DNA from: Numida meleagris
Taxonomy: Eukaryota; Chordata; Aves; Galliformes; Numididae
DNA: 64,000 bases
Assembly: GCF_002078875.1 (NCBI RefSeq)
Contig: NC_034413.1
Location: 62,364,453 to 62,428,452 of the forward strand
Direction: 5' to 3'
This document shows positions 36,990 to 63,543 of this stretch, piece by piece. Below the pieces are notes generated by a model. It did not search any database, was not told where the DNA came from, and worked only from the letters and a program-made list of their open reading frames with translations. The translations under genes were made by a program, and so were the position numbers. Within the stretch, counting starts at the first letter, position 1, and every line of letters begins with the position of its first letter.

Positions 36990-37420
36990 CACCCGCAGCG
37001 ATGTGCCGGCCCCCAGCACCTCCCACCCTCGCCCCCGGCCCCGCCGCTCACCTGCCGCCCGCAGCCGGCCCCGGCGCCTCCTCCTCCTCCTCCCGGCGGG
37101 GGGGGGGAGGCTGGGCGGCCGCCACGTGTGCCGAGGCACACCCTCCTCCCGCCCTCCCTTACCTCGGGAGTCGGCCCGAATTCGTCAGCCCGCAGCTAAC
37201 AGGGTGCAGGTGGGTAGGTGGGGCCGTGCCGAGGTGCCGGAGGGACGGCCGCCAGCACGGGGCAGTGGCGCTCCTGTTCCGCACGGGAGCGGCCGCCTCC
37301 CGCTCCCAGCTGCCCGCAGCGCGACTTCCCGGTGCGGGGCTGCCGCGGAACCCGGCGTCCCCGTGCAGAGAATGGACCGATCGATGGATGGGCTGATGGC
37401 CGAGTCCAACTCCTGGCTCC
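36990..37420 (-). promoter_or_regulatory. SLC12A8: CpG-rich promoter region and likely noncoding first exon of SLC12A8
   Basis: This is the most GC- and CpG-rich stretch of the window and it sits upstream of SLC12A8 exon 2. Two strong minus-strand donors lie in it: CCCGAG|GTAAGG with the exon ending at 37163, and GGCAG|GTGAGC with the exon ending at 37062. Either could splice to the acceptor at 35329. No clear TATA box was seen, which is usual for CpG promoters. The transcription start was not located. Confidence 0.65.
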
Positions 37421-40400
37421 ACGCGGGGCCGCCTAAAAGTCAGACCGTCCGACCGACGGCTTCGTTTGCTTCCGAAAGAAAGCAAATTCAGGCCGTTTCA
37501 AGACGGCTCGGTAATTAGGCAAGGCACTGATTTTTCCAGCGTGCCCACAGAGATAAAGCACAACCCGAATCCTAAGCTTTCAGTTGGCAGATACAGCGAG
37601 GGCAGGTGGGTGGGAAAGAGGAAAGAGGAGCCCAGACAGGAGGATGGAGCCGGATGGGGCGGGCAGGGCGCTCCTGCCTCGGAGATTCCTGGAATATTTC
37701 TGGAACTCCTTCCAAGAGGACACGTTTATGGGCACCTGGGAGCAGGCTGGGCCAGATCCTCCCATCACATGGGTCAGTGCTCACGGTGCTCGTTAGCAAA
37801 AATGCAGACTGACTTATGCTCCTCTGAGTGTTAGCAAGTCACGGTCACGTGCAAAGCGGTTTGTTTTCATTAAAGAAGCATGAACGTACAGAAGTAACCT
37901 GAACTCCTGAGCAGCAGCTCCAAGTAAACTAAGCACACCCTGTGTGGCACTGGGAACGGTGCAGGTGGCTCTGGAACAAGCTGGGGACTGCCGGGCTCAG
38001 CCACTGCGCTGAGATCATAGAGCCCTTGGAGTTGGAAGGGACCTCTGAAGGCCATCGAGTCCAACTCCCCTGCAAGGAACAGGGACACCTACAGCACAGT
38101 CAGGCTGTCAGAGCCCGACCCAGTCTGACCTTGAGTGTCTCCATGCCTGGACATGAACCCAAGAGAGAAGCAGGCGGCAAAAGGCTGTGAAATCAAAGAG
38201 GTGAGGGAGAATGCGGGATGACAAAGGTACAGAAGCAGCCCTCAGAAACTGGAAAGCATCAGTGCATAGGTCAATCAGCAAGAAGGGATGTGCAGTTAGG
38301 TCCAGGAGGCTGGGAGATGATGGGAGGCGCAGGAATGCTGCATGGTGCTAATTGCTGCCGCCACTCACCCCGCTCACAGGACAACACTGCCCTTCCCAGC
38401 ACAGCAGCTGCCGGGCACACGCAGCCCACACCTCTCATGGCACGGAGCTGGGGATCAGCTGCACGATACAATGACTCGCATCACCTAGTGGCCTACAGCC
38501 ACGTCCTACGCCAGCAGTGAAGCAGGCTGCTGAACCAGAGCAGAGCTCTGCCCACGGAGAGCCAGCGTTTTCCTGTCTGAGTTCATTCGGGTGCTAAACT
38601 GCACTCATATTGCTTCTAAAGTGCATTTTCTCTCATGCTGCACGGTGTTCCTCCACATTCAACGTCAGAGGGCTCGCGGGCAAGGAACTGCCATGCTCCC
38701 CTCCTGTGTTTGAGCAGGTGACCGATCCCTCTGCACAACACTCCGCTTTAAGCTAACAAATACAGCCTTGGAGAACATCCAGAGCCACTTCCTTCTGAGC
38801 CCTGTCATGGAAACAGGCAGAACTCACTGGCACGCAGCTTACCTTGCCCTTGTTTTTCCTTCTTTTGGAACCGCACCTTTCTTAGGCTGATCTGACCTAT
38901 AATTAGACAGCTTTGTAACAAAGAAGCTTTTGAGAACTGGCAAAGCAAATGGAGCAAAACCCAGGTCTTGGGAGACAAACCAGCTCCTACGCCTTACTCC
39001 GTGATCACCATTACCTTGAAATGTCCCCAGCACTTCTGGCTGTTACTTCACCATCTCCCATGACTTCCTTTATCCACGTGGGACAGCTGCAAGTCAGGCA
39101 GCAGCCTCCACTCACCGCACGGGAGCAGGGGCAGGGCAGGGGGAGCTGCCCAGGATAAGCGACTCCAAGCAGAAAGCCAGCAGCCTCTGGCACAAAGCAC
39201 AAATATAGGAGTCGTGCTTTTTTTGCATTCTATGGCAATAGCAATTCAGTTGGCGGATCCCCGCCGCCACCCCACTCGGAGATGGCACCTCACCAAACCC
39301 TCAGGTGCACTTTCCGCTGGCAGCCCGTGCGTGTATGCACCAGAATGCAGATGCTGCATTTGGGGACGCTGCGGAGCTGAAGCTCAACCCGGCCACGTGG
39401 AAGGGCAGCGCGGGGCAGCTTACCTGTGGGACCGCTGCTCCTGGGCAGGCAGCGCGTGCACAGCTCCAGCTCCAGCTCCCTTCTCGCAGCTCCGCATCTT
39501 GACAGCTAAAGCAGACAAAAGAGCAGGCGGCATTTTCTACAGGGAACTGTCTTCTGCTGATTTGGCAAGCGCAGCGCACAGGACAGCTGACCAGACAGTC
39601 ACTCTTCCATCCCATCTCCCTAAATCCAAAGTCCCACCTCCAGATCTGTCTGTCACGAACCGCCCTGGAGCTAGAAAACAGCGCAGTGCAAGGAAAATAT
39701 TAAGTTCCAATAAATCGATATTTTTTCAACCCTTTCAATAAACAACCAGCAGTTTGAGCAGAAGACTCTTTCCTCCTCCTAGCAAAAAAATACAGCTATG
39801 GGGATTCTTTTTTCTCACTCAACACACAGTAAAAGCTCTGGCAATTCTTTTAAACACGAAGGCATTGAAAAAGGTCCTGTTTTTCAGTATTGCTTTAGTA
39901 TCTTAACGTTTTAAATCATAAAGGTCAACAAGCAGAAACTATCAGTGTTTGATTTCTTATTTCCACCATAAAACTGAAACGAATGCAATCAGTGTAACAA
40001 AGGTAAGTAACAACAAAGCCAAGGCCGAGGCGGACGGCCGAGCAAGCAGGAGCTACTTACCAGGGCACTTTGCACAGCTCAACCTCACCTTAAGACTGCT
40101 CAACCTAAAACAATTGAGAGTAATCATTATTCGAGATGAACGTCAGCACAGAACTGTGAGTTCTTTAGAAGCTATTTTAAAAACAATACCAGAACAGGCG
40201 TGCTAGAATAACGCTGAAACGAAGCCCTATCGGATTACACTGCTGTATTGGTGCTGGATTTCAGAAGCACGTAAAAGCAGTGCGAGGCAGCGAGGCTCAT
40301 GGCCTCGCACAGCCGAAGGGGCAGGAAGAAGGGCAGCCCCTCTCCAGGGTAAAGAAATTCCCCCAAAGGAAAGCTACCCAACGCCACGTGCTCCCATCCA

Positions 40401-40700
40401 CATGACTCCATTGCTACAACAGCGCCATCTCCTATGAAGTCCAGGATCAGAATTAAGGTCAGATATTCCGCTTGCTATAAACGGAGGTGGCAAGAAAGAG
40501 ATCCAAACGAGGAGAAAGCCCACACAAGTGCTGTACATCTCGATCAAATACTTCAGTATTCAACGGCTGCAGTTATCCCCTTGAGCTCCTACACAGGGAC
40601 CTGCATCTTCACAAGCCTTCATCTGTCTCAATGAGATTTCGTTTGAAGTTAACTAACGTGAAAAATACTGCTAAAAGTCTATTCATAAAACAGTATTCTA
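37421..40700. other. Intergenic spacer between ZNF148 and SLC12A8
   Basis: About 3.3 kb. It holds one CR1 fragment (38013-38155). No exon or RNA gene was recognised. It is GC-richer than the ZNF148 3' region. The ZNF148 boundary is uncertain because the poly(A) site was inferred. Confidence 0.6.
38013..38155 (-). mobile_element. CR1 retrotransposon, 3' fragment
   Basis: ATCATAGAGCCCTTGGAGTT, GGAAGGGACCTCTGAAGGCC and ATCGAGTCCAACTCCCCTGC form the reverse complement of a CR1 end. It lies in the spacer between ZNF148 and the SLC12A8 promoter. Confidence 0.92.
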
Positions 40701-40704
40701 TATT

Positions 40705-40710
40705 TTTATT
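40705..40710 (-). terminator. ZNF148: Candidate distal ZNF148 poly(A) signal
   Basis: An AATAAA hexamer on the minus strand at the low-coordinate edge of the AT-rich block. Others at 41157-41162 and 41853-41858 are equally possible. The choice rests only on composition of the flanks. Confidence 0.3.
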
Positions 40711-43700
40711 TTTCAAACAGCAAGTGACCACATTTAAAATGCATCATTTGCAAATATAAATTATCAAACTATTAGTTTAATTAAAAATAAAGCGAAAACA
40801 TAACTTCCCTTAGTATCACAATACATAGGAGGGTATTATAAACCCCAAAGGACTAAGTTAACCATAAGAAAACAATAATGTCAAAAGTGGTGGAACTCAT
40901 TTAGTCACCGAATGAATAAATCAATCCTAAGAATACAATACCATTCACCGTGATTACGTAAAAAAGCGATCTTTCATTGTATTATACAGATAAAACAATC
41001 CAATCCTTCATGCCACGTTTTGTAAACCATGATATAAATTACACTCACAGTCAAAGGAACAGATAGAGTAACTCCCAAAATATTTTAAGTTGCTTTCAGG
41101 GCAGAAATAAAGGCAGAAATAGAATCATTTAAAATATATCAAGTTTAACCAAAACATTTATTTGGTCAAGCCTGCTATCCAAATAGTTTTGTTTCCTGCA
41201 AAACTATTTTTGTCTTTTTGAATTATGAAATTTATACGTTTCTTTTACATACATAAGTCATGTGTTGAGCTACATTAAATCCTTTTATACTTGTATCATT
41301 TTTGCCAGGAGACCCATGCACCTTTCACGTATGTACACGCTCACGCACACTCACTCACTCTTTGTATCGGGAATCCCCTCATCTCACAGGAATACAGACA
41401 GACTCACATCCTGATTTCTGTCATAAAGAATATACAAATCTCATCCTTCTCCGGTTCCTACAAAACCATCTCTTATCTATATACATACTTCTACTGATGG
41501 AATTCAGGTTACGGTCTTTTGCCTAACAATAAAGGGACGGAATAGATGTTGTAGGATAAAGAAATACTGGATAATTATTGAAATAAACCTATTGTCCTAA
41601 ATTTATCTATATGGATTTTTTTCTGTTTATTAGTTGAAGTACAAAGAAGGCATACGGACTTGAGGAAGATACCACTAGATCAGAAAATGCACCGTAACAG
41701 TGTTCCACTACATATATCACCAGGTTTTCCAGAACACAATTTCTTCTGTACACTAGAGCTTGTACTAATTGCTCTGTCTTCCAATCCACCATGCTTCCAG
41801 ATCCGATTCAGCACTACATAGTATGCCTTCAAAATAAAAGGAGGTCACTTGCTTTATTGAACACCAAGTTCCCTTCCAGACAGCATTAAAAGAAAGACAA
41901 GACTACACAGACAAAGTCCAGTATAATTCATTTCTGACAAGGAAAATTTCAACCCCTCATACTGTTGCAAAATTCCTCCTACTGAAATGCTTTACTACAA
42001 TAATAATAAAAAGCGTACATTACATATAAAAGATACCAGTGTACTAAAAGTGACAGAAGTGGACTAGCAAATCCTTCAAAGCACATATTATATAAATGAC
42101 TAGCATTTAAAAACATTTTCTTTTCTATAAAATGTAGGTCATATACATTTATAAATCGGGGGTGGGGGGGTTCTAAAGCAGTGATGACTGCGTTCAAATA
42201 GTTTCGCTGCTCTGTACAGTCTAATCCCTACTCAATCCAAACTATAAGTTTGACGTTTAGTTTATTTATCAGAATAAACTCATCATCTCATAGCTCATAA
42301 TTGGAAAAATATGCAACTCAAATGAACACGTGACTTGTAAGTTCACTGTTTAACTGCATATGAAATACGGAGAGAACTACTCCTTTCTACTGGAGGCCCA
42401 AGTCTCATCAGTTCAGTATCAGGACTTAAAGACTCCAAACTTAAGCAGAGGAATTGTCAGGAATCAGCACAGAAGCAGAATAGTATCTCTCATCCCTTAG
42501 AGACACAGCTATTCAACTTTTGCAGTCTTCCTCCTCTTGCAGAAGTGCAGCCAAGCCATTCCTTTCTTACTCAAAGTGTGCACGGATGAAGCCATGGATC
42601 TAAAGGCTGTCCTCTCTGCGACTGAGATTGTGCTGTGTAAACAAAGTTATATACTCCAGCAGGAGGACGTTTGAATTTATTTATAAAAAAATGATTCAGA
42701 ATATTCATTAACTCAAGGCTATTAACTCCCCAAAGGTATTTTTGGAACTTATCCTTATGCTACTTGTAAAGTTAGCACTGTCGTGTATTATTGCTTACAA
42801 ACAGTACAACATCGTACGCCTTCTAACAGAGCGGTACTGCGATCAGTCCGTATGTATTTACAGGATTTGTTGTTTCTTCTTTAAACAAGCTATAAAAACA
42901 TTACATACTTTACAGACATTACAAATTTCCACATCGGTACTCAGTTCAAACAAATGGAATGCATAACAATAATAAACATCATAAAGGAAGACTGACATAA
43001 GTCCTTGATTGTCAAGACACATTTATATTTATATATAAACTCTAACTGTGCAGAATCAAAGATTCAATCATAGGTACATCCTTATTTGATAAATCATATT
43101 TACAGCATGATATTGCATAAAAAAATAAAATAATGTTGTTTACACAATATTACCTTTCCATCCATTGGATTAAGGAAGGCAAGAAACAACTCTTAGAAAT
43201 GTTTGCTTGCCTCAGTTTGTGTTTCCTACCAAAAGATACAATTTTAAAAAGGAAACGTAAGGTTCTTTACGCAGAGAAGAGCAAAAGCGACTATAAATGT
43301 ATCTCCCTGACACAAAGCAATTCAAACTTGAACAAAGGTTGAAATTTTAACTTAGAGACAACTCTTTTCATTAGCAGTAATACTTTCTTAGTACTTGCCC
43401 TTCGCGAAGTGAGCTTCAGCTAAATGCATTACATGCCTAACATAAACATGCATTACCGTAAGTCGAATGAACTTTCAAAGTTACAAGGCTTCATCTCCGT
43501 ACAACAGTTAAAACTAGCAGAGTGTAACACGATGAGCTCGCTTCAGTACCAACCATGTAATCTGAAAGTTCACATGTGCACTGGTACCGACTGCAGAAGC
43601 AGATTTCTGCCTATTAAATCGTCAAACGTATTCCCTGGAGTATTAGGATTTTCCCTGCAATTTGTAATGGTATTAAAACAAGCCAACAGAGAAGAATAAA

Positions 43701-44709
43701 AAAAAAACCCAAAGCTTGCAAAAACAAGGATATTTAGTTAGCAAATATACAAACATAAAGTAATCCAATGCTGCGAAATTCAGAGTGAATTCATCCAAAT
43801 ATTCTGGTTCGTTTCCAATAGTTACTATGTAGGATACAAACACCGTAAAAATATTCTGAACAAGCATGGAATATAATGTATATGTCCAGGTGGAAAGTTT
43901 TCATAGGAGAACATGAGTACTTCCAAAAGTTACAGTAGAACCCCAATAATTCGCAGCAATGACTCAGAAACCCTTTACGAATCACAATTTTGAAAGCAGT
44001 GAAGAAGCAGGCAATGAAAGCAAGGATGTCACGTCACAAAAAGTACTTTGCTCATTTATTTTGACAACTGTAATTTAGTTTTCAATGCTTCTTGTACCTC
44101 CCAGTATACTAATATAGATTCTGTAGTATACTCGGGTGAAGCAGTACAGTATTACTAATAGGAGACTTTGCTACTGTACTTTTTAGAACATCGCAGAGAG
44201 GTGGGTAAAGAGACCAGCGGGGAGGTATGAACCTATTGGATGCTCTGGTTAGCTGTCAGCGAATTAGCAAGATTTTACTGTACTTCTCAATGAACAATGA
44301 AAAGTTCCCTTCATCCAAAAAATGGACAAGTACAATATAAAAATAATGCAAGTGTTAACTCATGCGAATACTTTCTTGTCCTATTTTCTTCCTGAAACAC
44401 AATTTTCCTCAAGACAATACTAGGAGACACGAGATCATGAACATAATTCCTTTATCATCCAATTTGTTTATGTTACTTGTAAACCAATGTACAGCGATAC
44501 ACATTGTTAATCCTTCTCTCTAAACCTTGTCATTTATGATTAATTCATTCTCAAATCAAAAGGAGAAAATGTAAATGCTTATTAGTATACCATTACAAGC
44601 AGATTCCTTCATCGCCTGTGATATGAACGGTAAAATATACCAAAGGACTCATGCTAAAAGGGACACTGTCAAGTAATTTAGGTCCAAAATATGGCCTATG
44701 AGTATGTGT

Positions 44710-44741
44710 CTATATATATAGACATATATGTATATATATAG
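44710..44741. repeat. TA dinucleotide repeat
   Basis: Two TA arrays separated by GACATATATG. It lies in the putative ZNF148 3' UTR. Confidence 0.9.
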
Positions 44742-46557
44742 TTTGGTAGTAAACATTATCAATTTCCTGTTTTTTTTTTTTTTTTAAACCATTGTTGCTC
44801 TATCACGAGGAGAGAGCCACAGAAGATTCCCCCTTACACACACACCCCTGCAGCCTGCATGGCCCTCCAGAAAGAACCTGTGTTGTTCGCTCTGTGCAAT
44901 ACCAATGCTAACCCCAACTTCTGCTGAGCGACTGAAGCACAGCAGGACAAGAACTGAGCAAACACCAAAGTCGCTTTCTTTTTCCACAGCTCTTTTGGAC
45001 TAACAAAAATGAACACTGACCTGTTCCAAACGAAGAACATGCATCTGTAGCGGATTAGAAGCAGCAGAATTTTAGCAGTAGAAAATCTTAATGTAATTAT
45101 TGATAAAGCCCGAGCTTTTACACAGAGCAGTCTCCCAGAACTACATACAGACTTTTACCAGAATGAAAAGGGCATGCACTCAGGAAATGACAGCAGTATA
45201 TTTGGTTAACTCCTCCGTTACAGAAAGCTTCAAGCATCGGCAGATCAAGTACTCCAGAATCCTATAGATATTCCCCACAGGCTACACTGGGACTTCAAAG
45301 CCTGTCCTAAGGCACTGAGGATAGCTGTAATGGCTCATCAGCAAACTGGAGAATGAACTAGGACAGAAGGAATAACGTTTTCTCGGGCTACTCCCACTTT
45401 GCTCTTGGGAATAGTGAGTTCCTTCCCTCTGTACACAGTAGCTTGCTCACTCACGTACCCAAGCAACAATTTGTTAAGAGCAAAGATGGCATGGAGCAAC
45501 AGCACTCCCCCTACTCCTTCATCACTTTCTCACAGCAGAGAATCAATGCAGTGACTTTTCTTAAATAAAAGTGAGTCAATCTGCTTTGGGAGGTTCAGGC
45601 TTTTTATTCCTTTTACTTTCCTACCAGATCAGACTAGTGCAGTAATAATCTAGTTGCCCTCCCCCAGCCACCCTTTTTTTTTTTTTTCCTTTTTCTTTTG
45701 GCATTTGCTGCTTGTTATATTTCTAACAAATTGTACTAGCGATGGTCATCTACTTGCAACAACAGGACATTAGAACAAAGATGTCAACAACACATTATGC
45801 AGGCAGCACAAGCTAGGATGTCATGGAAATACAACAATGAGAACGAAACAGGTGTAGCAGGAGGTGGCTTTGAGGCTATGGGGGCCATATTTATTACATC
45901 TGTGCAAAGCAGAATGGAAAGTCAAAAAGAAAAAAAAACCACAACCAACTGACCATAAAGGAAGAAAAACAGAGACATGAATCAGGTTGAAAATATTCTT
46001 TCCAAAAAAATTTTTTTTTACATGTATCATTAATAGTCCATAAGGAATTTATTCTTCTCCCTTGATGCACGTTCTTTTTAACTCAGGGCCAAATACTCAG
46101 ACCAAATCACTGGTAAGTGATAACATGCAGAAACACCTTCCTTGTATTAAACACATGAGTCAAAACATGATCTGTTTTCCTATACAAAAATATTTAGTGA
46201 GAATTTTATGCAAATTGTATTTCCTGACAATGCAGGAAGCAAGCCATGGATTACAAACATGCTTTTTCCCTGAATTGTACCGAGTGAAGTTAGTGCTTTA
46301 CTAGTGATACCGTAAGGGAAAAAAAAGACTGTGTGAAATCAGCTTCCTATCAAGGAAAAAAAATAAAAATATATTGCTACTGTTTTTGGAAGAGGTAGGG
46401 ACTATTTTGTGTCCTGCTCAAGTCCCTTCAAAAGACAAGATATATTTTATAGCTCCTTGAGATGCAGTACTCTCTCCTACCTGATGGCTTCATCTGAGAA
46501 ATACCAGCTAGCAATAGTGCTGTAAAAGAATGTTTGCAATCCTATTAAAAAAAAAAT

Positions 46558-46613
46558 ACATATATATATACATACATATATATATATATTCACACACACG
46601 TGTCTGCGTGTGC
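46558..46613. repeat. Compound TA/CA microsatellite
   Basis: Alternating TA with interspersed CATA, passing into CACACACACG and TGTCTGCGTGTG. It lies in the putative ZNF148 3' UTR and could vary in length between individuals. Confidence 0.9.
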
Positions 46614-48157
46614 ATGTTTTTCCCTGGTTAATCAGCCTACATTAGGCTTAAACTGCCTTCAACTACCAGACAGTGTCCCTTTAGGGAAGGTGCAATATTA
46701 TGAACATACAGTTCAAAAATCTGTAAATTGTTAACTTAAACTACACAATAGTTATGCTACTCAAATCTTACCACCTTAAAAATGCACACAGAACTACTTA
46801 TCGTACCATACTGTATACCTCAAGACAAAGTACTATTCAAAAAAACCATATTCGTGGAACAGGGATAAACTTTGTAGTTTATTTATGTTGTGAAATGCAA
46901 TGAAAACTTCTGATTTCTGTTGAGAAAGGAATTCTGTTCACTACCATTACTCAACAGTTTGGGTTGGTAAAATTGTAACGACTTTCTCTAATCAAACATT
47001 AAGAAGATGCATGAAATTTGAATGCCCACTTCTTCAGCTTTGGGGGATACTCAATAAATTTAATGAGCAGAATTGTCAAAATTCCAGACAGAGAATTAAG
47101 ACAGAAGTTCAGGACGCCCAATCTCAATGTATACTGGAAGCATTAACTGGAGCTGTATGAGATGAAAATGGTGCAACCATATCAAACATAAAAATCTAAT
47201 TATTTTTTTTTTTGAGAAATCAAATCTATCAAATAGACTAAGTGCTCTATGTTAATCATGAGTATGTAGGGTAAGGTAAGTTAAGCTTTTAAATCTTGGA
47301 ATACACAGTTTGTGTAAGCATTATGTAATGGGGAATGTCATCTACAGAGTATTTTAACTAAAACTTCAAAATCTTGATATCTGCATATGAAAAAGTCATT
47401 AAAAAGTTACATCTAGATTCAGCTGTACAAAGAAATACACATTACTTCAGGAATGAAGTAAATGCATTAGCAGTTATGTATTTGCTTAAAAAACTGTTTA
47501 AAGACTTTTAAATCGATTAGACTTTTAAATAGTAGAGTTAGTCTATCAGAATTCATTTTTTCCTCCAACCACAACTCAAGGTAATGGAAAGCAGAAACAA
47601 AGGGCATATGATCTAAAATTATTTTTTGAGAGAGATGGAAGAGAGGTTATTTTTCTAGAAAATGCCATCTTTTAAAGCCATATCTGCTTGACTTTGAAAC
47701 TTGTAGTTTATTCTGTGTGTTTAGTACATGTTGATTCCCTGATGAAGAACAATGACTACACTGACAAGCTTGAAAATGACAGTATGAATAGTAGCAGACA
47801 ATAAACTGTCTTCCCAAAGCACACGAGGAAACCAGTAAGGAAGCAATCATGGGGGAAAGCCTTACCTGGGGATTCTGTTTATTTTAAATTGTATAGAAGT
47901 TAAAATAACTACTGGATTCAAACAAGTGAATAATAATCTGCCTTTGATAGGGGCAACAATGTGAGGCAGATCAATTACTGGTTACTAACCAGGAAAAAGA
48001 AAATAAAAAATAAAAAGCAGTTATTGGTCTTGCTAATATCAGCTTACTTTTCTTTTAACATAGCGCTCTTAAAAGCTGTACAGAACTCCATCTTACACAG
48101 AGAAACCCCCTTTTGACAAATGTGTTCTAAAGTGCCAGTATTATTTACAAAGATTTC

Positions 48158-61178
<13,021 letters not shown>

Positions 61179-61989
61179 TCTTAAGTGCAATAACCTACAA
61201 AGAAAGTTTTAATAGTAAACATCTACAATTGGTGCTCTTGCTTAAAGTTTTTACTTAAAAACATTTTATAAGAACTCAGTCAGTACTCAACACACACGCA
61301 TGCACTCCACTCCTAAAAATCGATTTCCAAACAGAAGTGAAAAACTGGACACTTTGGTTCAACACTAAACATTCTCCTTTCACACACATGCATGTGGACA
61401 CAAATGAACACTTTTGAATAAAAGGTTTGTAACAAAGTGCCTTTCCAATTGCTGGCAAAATTGGGAGATTAAATGAGTGCTAATTCCTCCTCCTTATTCC
61501 TTAGAAAACTGTTTTTTGGGTTTTTTTACTCCCCCCTCCCCCCCATTTTTATTCTGTTTCAATTGACTGAAAAATGCCATTGTCAGGTTGGTCCCTTTCT
61601 CCCTATTTCCTTGTTCTTTAAGTGCTCTTTCACCACAACTACCCCAAACCATACTACAGAAGCTGCAACATTTTAACAACATGAAGTGAGAGGAAAAGGC
61701 AACTAGCTGTCTCAACGCCTATGCCACAGAAGGACTACAGAAAAGCAGAGTTTGTTTATGAAAAGGACATTCATTTCCAAACCCGGTAAGCTGGCGCGTT
61801 AGTCAGGAAACACTTATTCCAGTCGGGAATAGCAATACCATTACACTGATTCATGATACAGAGATACAGAACTCCAACAAGTGTCACCGCTTTACCAACT
61901 GCTTTTTACTATAGGCCAGCAGGCTTTTGTGGCTGGAAGCAGCAGCACAGAGCAGGCCCAACAGAAGCACACGATGGACATCTGGGGGG

Positions 61990-62536
61990 CACCAGGCCCA
62001 GCACTGCACCGGGCAAGGAAAGCGGTTGTCCCATTCTGCTCTGTGGGACCTCATCTCAGCACTGGCTGCAGGCTTGGGTGCCACGGTACAACAAGGACAT
62101 AAAACTATTAGAGAGTGTCAGAAGGATGGCCACAAGGATGGTGAAGGGCCTAGAGGGGAAAATGTAGGAGGAGCGGCCGAGGTCCTGGGTTTGCTCAGCC
62201 CAGAGCAGAGGAGCTGAGGGGAGGCCTGATGGCGGCTGCAGCTCCTCACAGGGAGCAGAGGGCAGCGCTGAGCTCTGCTCTCTGTGACAGCGACAGGGCC
62301 TGAGGGATTGGCATGGAGATGTGTCAGGGGAGGGGCAGGTGGGAGTGAGGGCAGTGGGCATGGAACAGGCCGCCCAGGGCAGAGAGCACAGCCCCGAGTG
62401 CCAGAGTTCAAAGATTGCCTTGCTACCGCTCTCAGACATGGGGTCTAATTTTTGGGTGGCCCAGTGTGCAGCCAGAAGCTGGGCTCGATGATCCTCATGC
62501 AACCCTTCCAACCCAGGGTATTTTATGATTCTATCA
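61990..62536 (+). mobile_element. CR1 retrotransposon, 3' fragment (longest copy here)
   Basis: It shows, in order, GACATAAAACTATTAGAGAG, GGATGGTGAAGGGCCTAGAG, CTGAGGGGAGGCCTGATGGC, GCATGGAACAGGCCGCCCAG and ATTTTATGATTCTATCA at the end. It belongs to a subfamily distinct from the 10747 and 35791 copies, with a GACAGCGACAGGGCCTGAGG segment. The 5' limit is approximate. It is antisense to ZNF148. Confidence 0.92.
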
Positions 62537-63487
62537 TCTTGGGGAGCACGGCGATAGCAGCAGCACCTTTGATTTTAATGCATTTGGAATAGAAATGTGA
62601 CGTTGGTATGTTACTACTCAACAGCCTGAAATTCTGTCCCCTAAGCGTGCAGCACGGTGAAATGCTCCATTCCCATTCCAGCTTCAAGTGTGAGGCTAAA
62701 CATCCCTCCATACAGCTCTAGCTAACAACCTGTAACCAAAGCAATCAAGTCTGCCTGGAGCTGCCCAAGCCTTCGCCCTGCGCAGCCACATACCCATACC
62801 CACTGCCATCTAAAAGCCTGCCAGTTTGCTAAATCACTGCATCAAACAAACACACATCACGTATTTAAATTACTTTCTTCGGTGTGGTCACTTTCCAAAG
62901 CATTTTCTTCATCAGGAAAATCTTCTGAAAATTCTCAACGCATCTTAAATATTTGCAAGCTGTGCTTACACCAAACTACAGTGAGTTCACCATAAATAGC
63001 AGACTTTCTTCATTCAGGTGAGATCCTAGAGTACTTGGTAGGAATGTGTGCCATGGGCAGAACCAGCTGGAAAAGACTGGGAAGTTCTGCTAGATGATAA
63101 TTTGTTTCAAAAACTATTACAACCCAACCTTCTGAAAGCAAAATTCTCTCATTCGGTTTCTTAAAAAAATTTTTTTTTTAAATCCACTTTAACACCTTCT
63201 AGTAGCAATTCATGTCATCTAACACAGAAGCTGAATAGCATTTGTCTCTATTCCCTTTGATGAGAGGTTCTAAATTTCTGTCTATCAAGAGGCTGACAAT
63301 CAGGATGGTCTGACTTCTCCTAGTTCCAAGTATTTAAAAGGCATGTTGAAGAAAGCAGCTTTTCAGTCAATTAGAGGTCTTTCTAGTAAGCCTTACTTTG
63401 CTGAAAGCCAGGAGAACACAGTCACCAAGATGAAGCCATTTAAACATGACAGTGCCATCAAAAATTTTAATAATCTCCCCTCTTATG

Positions 63488-63543
63488 CAAAAAAAAAAAA
63501 AAAAAAATTTTAGAGACCAAAAAAAAAAAAGCTTTTTTTTTTG
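63488..63543. repeat. A-run and T-run tract
   Basis: An A run of about 20, TTTTAGAGACC, then an A run abutting GC and a T run of about ten. The second pair could fold on itself as an A:T hairpin around AGCT. Confidence 0.85.

Larger units (their letters stand above)
35329..37061 (-). other. SLC12A8: SLC12A8 first intron
   Basis: It is bounded by the exon 2 acceptor and one of the two candidate exon 1 donors. It holds a CR1 copy (35791-36103) and the polypyrimidine tract. The exact upstream limit depends on which donor is used (37061 or 37162). Confidence 0.6.
40700..48157 (-). other. ZNF148: Putative long 3' UTR of ZNF148
   Basis: It directly follows the ZNF148 stop codon at 48160-48158. 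It is AT-rich, without any CR1 copy or coding frame, over about 7.4 kb. Several minus-strand AATAAA words occur, including 41853-41858, 41157-41162 and 40705-40710. The CR1-bearing, GC-richer sequence starts below about 40 kb. Mammalian ZNF148 also has a multi-kilobase 3' UTR. The end point is inferred, and alternative shorter ends are possible. Confidence 0.55.

Noticed and set aside
36711..37139. 142-codon Lys/Arg-rich minus-strand frame
   Set aside because: It is the other strand of the same low-complexity tract and does not resemble a real basic protein.
36509..37518. Several long plus-strand open frames (up to 309 codons)
   Set aside because: They are produced by the polypyrimidine tract and CpG region, giving Phe/Pro/Ser-rich low-complexity translations.
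43991..48150. Possible additional gene between ZNF148 stop and SLC12A8
   Set aside because: Only short AT-driven frames occur; a ZNF148 3' UTR explains the block better.
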